Source: Pseudomonadota bacterium (GTDB lineage: Bacteria > Myxococcota_A > Polyangia > Polyangiales > Polyangiaceae). From it: a stretch of 64,000 nt of DNA. Position numbers and translations under genes: made by a program. The notes below the pieces were generated by a model. The model had not been told where the DNA came from. It ran no database searches and saw only the letters and a list, made by a program, of their open reading frames with translations. This document shows positions 1 to 7,289 of the stretch, in pieces (positions within the stretch are counted from its first letter, which is position 1; the number at the start of each line of letters is the position of its first letter). The stretch covers positions 1 through 64,000 of the forward strand of contig JAEYVE010000228.1 of assembly GCA_023432025.1 (NCBI GenBank), in the 5' to 3' direction.

Positions 1-111
1 TTCCTTGTTCGGAATGACGGTCACCTCCGGCTCGCCGCGGGCGTTGACGCCGTCCAAGACGGTCACGCACGAGTTCGTCGTGCCGAGATCGATGCCGATG
101 ATCTTGCTCAT
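1..111 (-). CDS. dnaK: DnaK chaperone (Hsp70), N-terminal fragment
   Basis: Only the first 37 codons lie in the window; the gene continues past the left edge. The reading begins MSKIIGIDLGTTNSCV, the phosphate-1 loop of the Hsp70 ATPase domain, and this motif alone identifies the family. DnaK is the cytoplasmic ATP-driven chaperone that works with DnaJ and the nucleotide-exchange factor GrpE. It lies 180 bp downstream of grpE on the same strand, so the two are probably co-transcribed. No other start fits the motif. Confidence 0.97.
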   Translation of the reverse strand, partial: MSKIIGIDLGTTNSCVTVLDGVNARGEPEVTVIPNKE

Positions 112-247
112 CTTTGCGCGAGCATACTCCGAAATGAAAGCTGTCCACCCCCGCGCGCAAGGGACGGCGGGGGTGGACGGGGTGGGCCCGAACGGCGAGT
201 GGCCCGTCGGGCAAGTGCGCGCACGGCGTTCGAAGCCGCGCGGCAGC

Positions 248-295
248 GCGCGTCAGTGGGGCGCGTCAGTGGGGCGCGTCAGTGGAGCGCGTCAG
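248..295. repeat. 13-bp tandem repeat, about 3.7 copies, over the grpE stop codon
   Basis: The unit GCGCGTCAGTGGG occurs at 248-260 and 261-273, again at 274-286 with a final A, and partially at 287-295. The last partial unit contains the grpE stop codon (TCA at 292-294 on the plus strand). The array fills the grpE-proximal part of the grpE-dnaK intergenic space. It resembles other short tandem repeats found at gene ends in this window. Confidence 0.9.
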
Positions 296-924
296 TTTTC
301 CTTCGGGGGTTCTGCGGGCGCGCTGGGGCGTTTGGCGACCACGACGAGCGACGGGCGCACCAGGCGCTCTCCCACGCGGTAGCCGGCTTGCACCTCTGCG
401 GCGACGGTGCCCGGTTCGAAGTCCGCGGTTTCGATTTGCTGGAGCGCTTCGTGCTGCGAGGGATCGAACGGACGTCCCACGGCTTCGATGCGCTCGATGC
501 CGAGCTTGCGCAGGATGTCGAGGAATTGCTTGATGACTAGGTTGATGCCTTCGGCGAGCGCCTTGACGCCTTCGGTCACCTCGGTGGTTGCCGCGTGCGC
601 GGTGGCGCGCTCGAGGTTGTCGAAGACCGGCAGGAACTCCTTCAAGAGATCGTCCCGCCCGCGACGTTCGGCGTCCTCCAGCTCGCGCCGCGCGCGCTTG
701 CGGAAGTTGTCGAAGTCGGCTGCGGTGCGCAGGAGCTGGTCCTTCAAACGGGCGGCCTCGGCTTGTGCCTCGGCGAGCGCATCGCGCTCCGCGCTCGCCT
801 CCGCCGCCTCCCGCGTCGAGGTCGGGGCGTCGGCTTCACCTCCCGAGGGTGCGGCGGGCGTGCCTGCGGCTTCGCTGTCGGGTTCGCTGGGGGATGATGA
901 GTCGGGCTTATTTTCCTGAGTCAC
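292..924 (-). CDS. grpE: GrpE nucleotide exchange factor
   Basis: GrpE is the cytoplasmic ADP/ATP exchange factor for DnaK. The protein of about 210 residues has a low-complexity acidic/Ser-Pro N-terminus, a long helix (ERDALAEAQAEAARLKDQLL), the conserved DFDNFRKRARRE and LPVFDNLERA segments, and a beta-rich C-terminus containing PFDPSQHEAL and GYRVGERLVRPSLVVV. The GTG at 922-924 is preferred because it forms a GTGA overlap with the upstream stop. A GTG at 969 would add 15 residues unlike GrpE. dnaK follows downstream; hrcA is not here but about 27 kb away. Confidence 0.95.
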   Translation of the reverse strand: MTQENKPDSSSPSEPDSEAAGTPAAPSGGEADAPTSTREAAEASAERDALAEAQAEAARLKDQLLRTAADFDNFRKRARRELEDAERRGRDDLLKEFLPVFDNLERATAHAATTEVTEGVKALAEGINLVIKQFLDILRKLGIERIEAVGRPFDPSQHEALQQIETADFEPGTVAAEVQAGYRVGERLVRPSLVVVAKRPSAPAEPPKEN

Positions 925-2033
925 GGCAGCGGGAGTATAACCCTGGGTTTCGTCGTGCCAACCGCACACCTGCCCTGGCGGAGCGCAACCCGTTCGCCGC
1001 CGCTCGAGAGAGTGTCGTTGTCTGCTGGCTCGGGATTGGGACGAAACCAGCTATCTACGGGGTGCGGCAGCGCCCAGAGTGGTCCTTGACCCAAGAGCGT
1101 TTCGCGCTTTGGGGCTGCTCCATCACGAGAAGTCGCTGCGCGTCCGTACGACGAGCGCTCGAGCCAGAAGCAGACGGGCGTGTCGGAAACCGCGAAAAGG
1201 TGATCGACTCCAGGGCGGAGTCCCGCGGTGACGTCGGCCAGGACGTGCCCGGTGCGTGAAATGAGAGTGAGGCGGCGCTCGCCGGCCACGACGTCCAGCG
1301 CAAATCCCGCCAACGGGCTCTCCGCGCTCGTGGGCGCCACGGTGCCGAGCAGTCGCCCGTCCACGAGCAAGCGCGCAGGCTCTGCGGTGCGGTTGACGAC
1401 GCGCACGTGACAACCCAGAGCGTGGACGGCGAGCGGCGGAAGCAGCGCGGCGAACACGAGCGGCAACGCGAGCCAACCGGGAAACGGGGAGCGCGCGCGG
1501 CGTGCTTCCAGGAGGGGGAGGTCGTGCTTTTGCGCGACGAGGCGCGCCCAGCGATCATTGGCGGCGACGAGTTGGACGGTGGGCTCGGCCGCTCCGCGTG
1601 TCGCGCTCGCACGGGAACTTTCCCACCACACCGCGTTGCCGCGCGCTGCGTGTCCCGGACGCGGGGCTCGTCGCAAGAGCGCGAAGAGCGGCAGCGCGGC
1701 AGCGCCGAGCGCTGCGAGCATTTGGAGCGGCACGGCGTACGAGCCCCAAGAGAGCAAGAGCCAGGCGGCGACGCCGAGCGCGAGCGCGGTCGAGGCGACG
1801 GCTGCTGCGAGGTGACGCGTTCGAACTGCGGAGACGTGCGCGTGGCATTCCTCGCAGTAATGAACGAGCACTCGCGGCGCGGCGTTGCTCTCCAAGGAGA
1901 CGACCGAGCTCGCCGTTTTCATGCAGCAAGCGCACAGAGACGGCGCGCTGAGGCCGGCCTTTCCCACGCGCAGCGCGAGGGGGCTCGGGCGGGGCGGACG
2001 CTCGTCCGCCGGTGTTGCGGGGGCCTCGTGCAC
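921..2033 (-). CDS. Membrane protein with CxxC/CxxC pair, function unknown
   Basis: I do not recognise a named family. The protein of about 370 residues (GTG start) carries CACC near residue 35 and CEEC near residue 60, spaced like a small zinc ribbon. Two hydrophobic segments follow (VASTALALGVAAWLLLSWG and LQMLAALGAAALPLFALL), then a third (WLALPLVFAALLPPLAVHAL), and a soluble C-terminal half with a PEGA-like stretch (VVNRTAEPARLLVDGRLLGTV). The last part plausibly faces the periplasm. Its stop overlaps the grpE start by four bases, so it probably heads the grpE-dnaK transcript. It is divergent from the CcmE-like gene, with 77 bp between starts. Confidence 0.75.
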   Translation of the reverse strand: MHEAPATPADERPPRPSPLALRVGKAGLSAPSLCACCMKTASSVVSLESNAAPRVLVHYCEECHAHVSAVRTRHLAAAVASTALALGVAAWLLLSWGSYAVPLQMLAALGAAALPLFALLRRAPRPGHAARGNAVWWESSRASATRGAAEPTVQLVAANDRWARLVAQKHDLPLLEARRARSPFPGWLALPLVFAALLPPLAVHALGCHVRVVNRTAEPARLLVDGRLLGTVAPTSAESPLAGFALDVVAGERRLTLISRTGHVLADVTAGLRPGVDHLFAVSDTPVCFWLERSSYGRAATSRDGAAPKRETLLGQGPLWALPHPVDSWFRPNPEPADNDTLSSGGERVALRQGRCAVGTTKPRVILPLP

Positions 2034-2110
2034 GGGCGCAACGTAGCAAAAGGGCTCGTGGCCGGCGTAGCGAGTGGATCCGCTGCGGAGCCACGGCTAG
2101 AGTGAGGGCG

Positions 2111-2788
2111 ATGAGCGACCTCGATCAGGAGCTCGAACGCGCCATTTTGGAGTCCGAAGCGGATGCCGCGGGCAAGGCTCGAGCGGGCGCCGTTCCTGCG
2201 GTGACCACGCCGCTCGCACCCAAGGCGTCTCCGCGCCGTAATTTGGGCCTCCTCCTGGGTCTCCTGGTGGTGTGCGGCGGCATTCTCACGCTCGTGATGA
2301 CGAGCGCGAATCAAGCGGCCATCTACTCGGTGCCCACGGACGAGCTGCTCGCCAACACGGCCGAGTATTCGAACCGCAACGTGCGGGTCGAAGGCATGCT
2401 CGTGAAGGGGTCGCTCAAACAGCGCGCAGAGCCGTGCGAGTACCGCTTTTCCATCGAAACGAACGGAAAGCGGCTCCCGGTGCGCTTTCCGCAGTGCGTC
2501 GTTCCGGACACGTTCCGCGACGTGCCGGAGATGGACGTGCAGGTCACGGCAGAGGGGCGCCTCAGCGCAGAGGGGCATTTCGAGGCCACGCAAATCATGG
2601 CCAAGTGCCCGTCCAAGTACGAAATGCAGCAACGCGCGGCGCAGGGAGAGCAAGCTCCGCACGCAACGTACGGGGAGGCGGCCGCGCCTGCGCCCTACGC
2701 GGCTACGCCTGCTGCGCCTGCGCCCTACGCGGCTACGCCTGCCGTCCCCGTGGCGGACCAGGTCGCGTCCGCGCCAGCCGCCGAGTGA
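2111..2788 (+). CDS. ccmE: CcmE-like haem-binding OB-fold protein, CxxxY variant
   Basis: CcmE is the membrane-anchored periplasmic chaperone that carries haem covalently during cytochrome c maturation. This 225-residue protein has a soluble N-terminus of about 50 residues, one TM segment (LGLLLGLLVVCGGILTLVM) and an OB-fold region (NVRVEGMLVKGSL to VTAEGRL). The haem-attachment region reads MAKCPSKYEM. Classical CcmE has His here (HxxxY); the Cys form (CxxxY) is known from Desulfovibrio and archaeal CcmE. The C-terminus is Ala/Pro-rich with two copies of a 10-residue repeat. No other ccm genes are nearby; hemE and hemG follow. ATG at 2111 is chosen over a longer upstream reading that looks like non-coding sequence. 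Confidence 0.8.
   Translation: MSDLDQELERAILESEADAAGKARAGAVPAVTTPLAPKASPRRNLGLLLGLLVVCGGILTLVMTSANQAAIYSVPTDELLANTAEYSNRNVRVEGMLVKGSLKQRAEPCEYRFSIETNGKRLPVRFPQCVVPDTFRDVPEMDVQVTAEGRLSAEGHFEATQIMAKCPSKYEMQQRAAQGEQAPHATYGEAAAPAPYAATPAAPAPYAATPAVPVADQVASAPAAE
2684..2743 (+). repeat. 30-bp direct duplication in the ccmE 3' end
   Basis: Two 30-bp copies abut (2684-2713 and 2714-2743) and differ only at the last base. They encode APAPYAATPA twice in the low-complexity tail of the CcmE-like protein, just before its stop. The in-frame unit and near identity point to a recent tandem duplication. Confidence 0.9.
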
Positions 2789-2933
2789 GCCGGGGGAACG
2801 CCTTTCGCGTTTCTTTGGAGCGCTTGCTGGTCTTCGTGTGCCTGCCTCGCTAGAGCGGGTGTGTTCTTGGCGACGCCTCGCGGCGCGCCTCGGGTGAGTC
2901 GAGCTCTCGTCCAACTCTTTCGAGACAAAAGCT

Positions 2934-3965
2934 ATGTGGGATCGTTTTCTTCGGGCTTGTCGCCGCGAGTCCGTCGACCGCACGCCGGTGTGGTTCATGC
3001 GCCAGGCCGGGCGCTACATGCAGGAGTACCGGGCGATTCGGCAGGGGCACACTCTGCTGGAAATCTGCAAGGCGCCGGAGCTCGCGACCGAGGTGACTCT
3101 GCAGCCCGTGCGCGCGCACGGCGTGGACGCGGCCATTCTTTTCGCCGACATCCTGCTGCCGCTCGAGCCGATGGGGGCGCCGTTCGAGTTCGCCAAGGGC
3201 GAGGGGCCCATCGTTCATCAGCCGGTGCGCTCGCGTGAGGACATCGAGCGTTTGCGCGTCATCGAGCCCGAGGAAGGCCTCGGCTACGTCTTGGAAGCCA
3301 TTCGGCTGATCCGCCGCGAGCTCGAGGGAAAGACGCCGCTCATCGGGTTTGCGGGGGCGCCTTTCACGCTGGCCAGCTACCTCATCGAGGGCGGCAAGTC
3401 GTCCCAGTACCAGAGAACCAAGCAGCTCATGTACTCCGATCCCGCCTCTTGGGATTTGCTCATGGGCAAGCTGGCCGAGGTGGTGCGGCGCTTTCTTCGC
3501 GCACAAATCGAAGCGGGCGCGCAGGCCGTTCAGGTGTTCGACTCGTGGGTGGGCGCGCTTTCTCCGGAAGACTACGAGGCGCGCATTTTGCCGCACATGC
3601 GTCACATCTTGGCGGACATCGAGCAGACCAACGTACCGGTCATTCACTTCGGTACGGGCACGTCCACGTTGCTCGAGCTCATGCAGCAAGCGGGCGGCAC
3701 CGTCATCGGGGTGGACTACCGCACGACGCTCCGCGATGCGCAACGACGTTTGGGAGACGACGTCGCGCTCCAAGGCAACCTGGATCCGTTTCTTCTCTTG
3801 GCGCCGTGGCCCGTGCTCGAGGCGCGCGTGAGAAAAATCGTCGAGGAAGGGCGCACCTTGTCGGGTCACATTTTCAACCTCGGCCACGGCATCGTGCCCG
3901 AAACGCCGCCGGACGCGGTCACGCGGGTGGTGGAGCTGGTGCATGAGGTCGGCGCCCGCGGCTGA
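2934..3965 (+). CDS. hemE: Uroporphyrinogen decarboxylase
   Basis: HemE decarboxylates the four acetate side chains of uroporphyrinogen III to give coproporphyrinogen III in the cytoplasm. The 343-residue length is typical. Diagnostic segments are RTPVWFMRQAGRYMQEYR at the N-terminus (substrate-binding loop with catalytic Arg), FADILLPLEPMG, GFAGAPFTLASYLIEGG, QVFDSWVGALSP and FNLGHGIVPETPPD at the C-terminus. It overlaps the hemG start by 23 bp, so the two are co-transcribed. Confidence 0.98.
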   Translation: MWDRFLRACRRESVDRTPVWFMRQAGRYMQEYRAIRQGHTLLEICKAPELATEVTLQPVRAHGVDAAILFADILLPLEPMGAPFEFAKGEGPIVHQPVRSREDIERLRVIEPEEGLGYVLEAIRLIRRELEGKTPLIGFAGAPFTLASYLIEGGKSSQYQRTKQLMYSDPASWDLLMGKLAEVVRRFLRAQIEAGAQAVQVFDSWVGALSPEDYEARILPHMRHILADIEQTNVPVIHFGTGTSTLLELMQQAGGTVIGVDYRTTLRDAQRRLGDDVALQGNLDPFLLLAPWPVLEARVRKIVEEGRTLSGHIFNLGHGIVPETPPDAVTRVVELVHEVGARG

Positions 3966-5436
3966 GACGCGGCCGGCTTTGCCGCCGCTGCTCGGTGCTC
4001 GAGTCGGCGATGGGCTCCGCCAAGGGCGGGTCGTCGTGGTCGGGGGTGGGGTCTCCGGGCTCACCGTGGCGTGGGAGCTTTGCCGAAAAGCTCCGAACGT
4101 GGAGGTCGTGCTCTGTGAAGCGTCGACGCGCTTCGGTGGCCATCTGCGCACGGAGCGCGTGGGTGAGTTCTTGCTCGACGTGGGCGCGGACTCATTTCTC
4201 GGAACTCGGCCCGAGGGGGTGCAGCTGTGCCGTGACCTCGGGCTGGAGGAGGAGCTCATCGTCCCCGAGCCCGCAGGGCGCGGCGTTTACTTGGCGCACG
4301 AGGGGGCGCTCACGCGCATGCCGGAAGGGCTCTCTCTCGGTGTGCCTTTGCGCCTCGCCTCGCTCTTGGACACGCCCCTGCTCAGCCCCGTAGGCAAGCT
4401 GCGCGCGCTGTGTGAGCCGTTCGTGCCGGCGCGTCGGGACGACGACGACGAATCCATCGCGAGCTTCACGCGGCGCAGACTCGGCGCCGAAATGGCCGAG
4501 CGCATCGCGGCGCCGCTCTTGGCGGGTGTGGTGGCCGGAGATCCGGAGCGGCTCAGCATGCGCGCTGCGTTCCCGCAGCTGGTCTCCCACGAAACGCGCT
4601 TCGGCAGCCTGCTTCGCGGCATGCTCGGGGGAAAGCTATTGCGCGCGTTGCCGACTCTGCTGTCGGAGCCGAGCCGAGCCGCCGCGTTCGTGAGCTTCGA
4701 AGGTGGCCTCACGCGGCTCGTCGAGCGCTTGGTGGAGTGCGTGCCTGCGGACGTGCTCCGGACCAACACCGCGGTGCGTTGCGTCGCGCGGAGCGGGAGC
4801 GACGCGTTTCGTGTCGACCTCGAGTCAGGAGAGTCAATCGACTGTGACGTGGTGGTGCTGGCGTTGCCGCCCTGGCACGCGGCGAAGTTGGTCCCCGACG
4901 CACCGCTCGCCCGTGAGCTCGGCGCCGTGCGCTACTCGTCGACGGCCACTGTGTTTTTTGCTTTCGAGGGTCGAGACGTCGAGCGCACTCTCGACGCGTC
5001 CGGCTTCATCGTGCCCGAGGGGGAGGGGGACATTTTGGCGAGCACTTGGTGCTCGGCGAAGTGGGCGGGGCGCGCGCCTCCGGGCGCCGTGCTTCTTCGG
5101 GCGTTCCTGGGCGGAGCACGCCATCCCGAGTGGGTCGCGGAAGCAGACGCGGTCCTCGCCGAGCGAGCTCTGAGTGACTTGCGGCGCCTCATGGGCGGCC
5201 TGGGGCGGCCCTTGTTCTCGCGCGTGCATCGTTTTCCACGAGGCAACCCCCAACCGGAGCTGGGTCACGAGGCCCGGCTGGGTCGGATGGCGTCGCGGCT
5301 TGCCCTCATTCCAGGCCTTTTTTTGGTGGGCGCCGGATTTGGTGGCGTTGGGGTGCCGGACTGTGTGCGTCAGGCTCGCGCGGCCGTCCGTGTCTTGCTA
5401 GAAGGCGGGCCCGCTTCTTCCTCCGGTGTCGTCTAA
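3943..5436 (+). CDS. hemG: Oxygen-dependent protoporphyrinogen oxidase (HemG/HemY type)
   Basis: This enzyme oxidises protoporphyrinogen IX to protoporphyrin IX with FAD. The FAD dinucleotide-binding motif VVVVGGGVSGLTVAWEL is near residue 30, followed by FGGHLRTER and LDVGADSFLGTRPEG. Later come LLAGVVAGDPERLSMRAAFP and the C-terminal FAD closure LFLVGAGFGGVGVPDCVRQARAA. Length 497 is usual. The ATG at 3943 lies inside hemE; later in-frame starts before the FAD motif are possible. The last five codons lie within the downstream tRNA-Gln, and the stop TAA (5434-5436) is in its D-arm region. Confidence 0.95.
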   Translation: MRSAPAAETRPALPPLLGARVGDGLRQGRVVVVGGGVSGLTVAWELCRKAPNVEVVLCEASTRFGGHLRTERVGEFLLDVGADSFLGTRPEGVQLCRDLGLEEELIVPEPAGRGVYLAHEGALTRMPEGLSLGVPLRLASLLDTPLLSPVGKLRALCEPFVPARRDDDDESIASFTRRRLGAEMAERIAAPLLAGVVAGDPERLSMRAAFPQLVSHETRFGSLLRGMLGGKLLRALPTLLSEPSRAAAFVSFEGGLTRLVERLVECVPADVLRTNTAVRCVARSGSDAFRVDLESGESIDCDVVVLALPPWHAAKLVPDAPLARELGAVRYSSTATVFFAFEGRDVERTLDASGFIVPEGEGDILASTWCSAKWAGRAPPGAVLLRAFLGGARHPEWVAEADAVLAERALSDLRRLMGGLGRPLFSRVHRFPRGNPQPELGHEARLGRMASRLALIPGLFLVGAGFGGVGVPDCVRQARAAVRVLLEGGPASSSGVV

Positions 5437-5492
5437 TGGCAGGACAAGGGACTTTGAATCCCTGAATCATGGTTCGAATCCATGCGCCGGAA
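5422..5492 (+). tRNA. tRNA-Gln (anticodon TTG)
   Basis: A complete cloverleaf can be drawn. The acceptor stem TCCGGTG pairs with CGCCGGA (one G-T). The anticodon stem AGGGA/TCCCT closes the loop CTTTGAA with anticodon TTG. The T-arm contains GGTTCGAATCC. CCA is not encoded: the discriminator A is followed by CCG. The first 15 nt are also the 3' end of hemG, so the tRNA must be processed from the hemG transcript or use a promoter inside hemG. A repeat element starts immediately after it. Confidence 0.95.
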
Positions 5493-5670
5493 CCGCTGAG
5501 TTTTTGGAGGGTCTGAGGCAGACCCTCCCCCCGGAAATGAGATTTCCGGGGGCCCCCACCCGCCTCCCGCCGCGCCTCGCACCTGGACGGGCTCGGGCGC
5601 TTGCGGCTGGCGCGCGGGGCCCCGACCCCGCTTGCTTCGCTGCGGGGCTGGGTGTGAGTGGTTGGTGAGT
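5493..5670. repeat. Dispersed repeat element, copy 1 (full)
   Basis: This is the first of three related units. It opens with CCGCTGAGTTTTT, then two near-perfect hairpins: GGAGGGTCTG/CAGACCCTCC (5506-5528) and CCCCGGAAAT/ATTTCCGGGG (5529-5551). A block CACCCGCCTC... CACCTGGACGGGCTCG and a tail ending GTGAGTGGTTGGTGAGTG follow. It starts at the base after the tRNA-Gln discriminator. There is no convincing ORF or ribosome-binding site. The first hairpin may also terminate the tRNA/hemG transcript. Confidence 0.9.
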
Positions 5671-5770
5671 GACCCTCCCCCCGGAAATGAGATTTCCGGG
5701 GCCCCCCACCCGCCTCCCGCCGCGCCTCGCACCTGGACGGGCTCGGACGCTTGCGGCTGGCGCGCGGGGC
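5671..5770. repeat. Dispersed repeat element, copy 2 (lacks the first hairpin and tail)
   Basis: This unit begins at GACCCTCCCCCC, so it lacks the GAGTTTTTGGAGGG half of the first hairpin. It keeps the second hairpin (about 5679-5701) and the CACCTGGACGGGCTCGGACGC block, then runs straight into copy 3. It looks like a partial tandem duplicate. Confidence 0.85.
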
Positions 5771-5950
5771 CGCTGAGTTTTTGGAGGGTCTGAGGCAGAC
5801 CCTCCCCCCGGAAATGAGATTTCCGGGGCCCCCCACCCGCCTCCGCTTCGCGTCTCGCACCTGGACGGGCTCGCCTCTCAGCGCTGCGCGCGGGGCCCCG
5901 ATCCCGCTTGCTTCGCTGCGGGTGAGGTGTGAGTGGTTGGTGAGTGGGTT
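5771..5950. repeat. Dispersed repeat element, copy 3 (full, more diverged)
   Basis: This copy restarts with CGCTGAGTTTTTGGAGGGTC, has both hairpins intact, a diverged middle (CTCCGCTTCGCGTCTCGC) and the same GTGAGTGGTTGGTGAGTG tail as copy 1. Stem sequences are kept while the spacer has changed. The unit ends just before the stop of the convergent SPFH gene. Confidence 0.87.
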
Positions 5951-5964
5951 CTGCGAGAGGTGGG

Positions 5965-6816
5965 TTACTTGAGGTTCAGCATGGGGATGGCTCCGCCGCC
6001 GGTGTAGGTCGGGAGGACGCCGTTCCATTTTTCGGCGATTCGCAGCTGGACCAGGCTGGGGTTGGCTTGGAGGGCGTCGGATTCGCGTTTGATGGCGTCG
6101 GCCCGGGCCTTCGACTCGTTTTCGATCTGGAATGCGGTGGCCTCGGCCGCCAACTTGACCTCGGCGGCGCTGGCTTCGGCTTGCGTGACGCGCGTGCGCT
6201 TTTCGTTTTCGGCCTTCAGCGCGTCCTGTTCGGCTTTGACCTTGGCCTCGATCGCCTGGTTGAACTCGGGCGAAAACTCGAAGTTGGTGATGGCCATGGA
6301 GGCGATTTGCAGCGCTCCCTGGACCTCCTTTTGAGCCAAGGTGCGATCGACGAAGGCGCGTAGCTCCTTTTCGATGTTGGTCTTCACCTCGCCGCGCTTG
6401 GTGATGAGCTGTTCGGCCGTGTACTGGCTGGTAACGGCCTTGACGCACTCCTGGAGCGCGGGCGCCAGAATGGAGGCGGTGACCACGGACTCGTCGCCGA
6501 CGCGCTGGAGCACGCGGGGAGCCAAGCTGCCGTTGATGGAGTACTGAACGCTCACCTTCGTCGAAACGCCTTGGAGGTCCTTCGAGGACGCCTTCGCGTC
6601 CGCCTCCCCGGACATGATCTTCGTGCTGATCGAGGTCACCGTGGCGAAGCCGAAGGGGCGAATGAAGTGGATGCCCTCTCCGAGGGTGTTGCTCTGCACC
6701 GCGCCGAAGTGCTTGACGACACCGACGTTGCCGGCGTCGATGATGGTGCAGCTGGTGGCGGCCGCCGAGAGTCCGACGAGGAGGAGAAGCGCGGGAAGAA
6801 TGAAGCGAGTGGGCAC
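5965..6816 (-). CDS. SPFH/prohibitin-family membrane protein
   Basis: SPFH proteins form large membrane-bound rings that organise membrane domains and modulate proteases such as FtsH. The 283-residue protein has an N-terminal hydrophobic segment (FILPALLLLVGLSAAATSC), then the SPFH core (DAGNVGVVKHFGAVQSNTLGEGIHFIRPF and VSTKVSVQYSI). A long Ala/Glu/Lys coiled coil runs from about residue 185 to 250. The ATSC sequence could be a weak lipobox. The start is GTG, with AAGGA six bases upstream. Partner genes are not evident. Confidence 0.88.
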   Translation of the reverse strand: MPTRFILPALLLLVGLSAAATSCTIIDAGNVGVVKHFGAVQSNTLGEGIHFIRPFGFATVTSISTKIMSGEADAKASSKDLQGVSTKVSVQYSINGSLAPRVLQRVGDESVVTASILAPALQECVKAVTSQYTAEQLITKRGEVKTNIEKELRAFVDRTLAQKEVQGALQIASMAITNFEFSPEFNQAIEAKVKAEQDALKAENEKRTRVTQAEASAAEVKLAAEATAFQIENESKARADAIKRESDALQANPSLVQLRIAEKWNGVLPTYTGGGAIPMLNLK

Positions 6817-6935
6817 GAGTAATCCTTTCGAGAGGAGCGAGCAGGCTGTCTCCTCCGAGCCTCAGTACACCAACGTGGTGCCCGCCGTCTCCCGGACGCG
6901 CTTTTCGCACACGGCGCGGCGTTCCCGCGGGGGCC

Positions 6936-7289
6936 TCAGCGCGGCGGCGGCACGACGTCCACGGGGGCCGGCGTCAGATCCGTCTCCGCGGGCTGCCCGG
7001 CGAGGGGGCGCAAAATGACGTAGCTGGCCGCGCAAATGGCCAACATGAGCAGCGCCGTCAGGAGGTACATGGACGTGGGCGCGTGCCGCGTCGTGCTCCA
7101 ACCGTCGGCGTAGAAGCGGCCTCCGCTGCGCTCGCGGAGCTTTTGCTGAACGCCGCCCAAGACGTCCGGTACTCCGCCGAGATCGTGGTCCAGCGCTTGG
7201 CGCAGCAGGGAGTCCGGGCGGCTGTCGCGAGGCAGGTCGCTGGGCCCGTGCTCCGGTGGCTCGCTCGTGGGGGGATGCGCTTGCCTCAT
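6936..7289 (-). CDS. Single-pass membrane protein coupled to an ECF sigma factor
   Basis: No named family is recognised. The 117-residue protein has a soluble Pro/Asp-rich N-terminus of about 75 residues, one TM segment (MYLLTALLMLAICAASYVIL) and a short Pro-rich tail. Its ATG overlaps the sigma-factor TGA (ATGA), so translation is coupled. Position, size and topology fit an anti-sigma factor. The HxxxCxxC signature of ZAS-type anti-sigma domains is absent, so that role is inferred from position only. Confidence 0.75.
   Translation of the reverse strand: MRQAHPPTSEPPEHGPSDLPRDSRPDSLLRQALDHDLGGVPDVLGGVQQKLRERSGGRFYADGWSTTRHAPTSMYLLTALLMLAICAASYVILRPLAGQPAETDLTPAPVDVVPPPR

Noticed and set aside
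5493..5950. Possible CRISPR array or IS remnant after tRNA-Gln
   Set aside because: The units are about 100-180 bp with only three copies, have no unique spacers of constant length, no cas or transposase ORF, and no terminal inverted repeats around a coding region. They fit a palindromic repeat family better.
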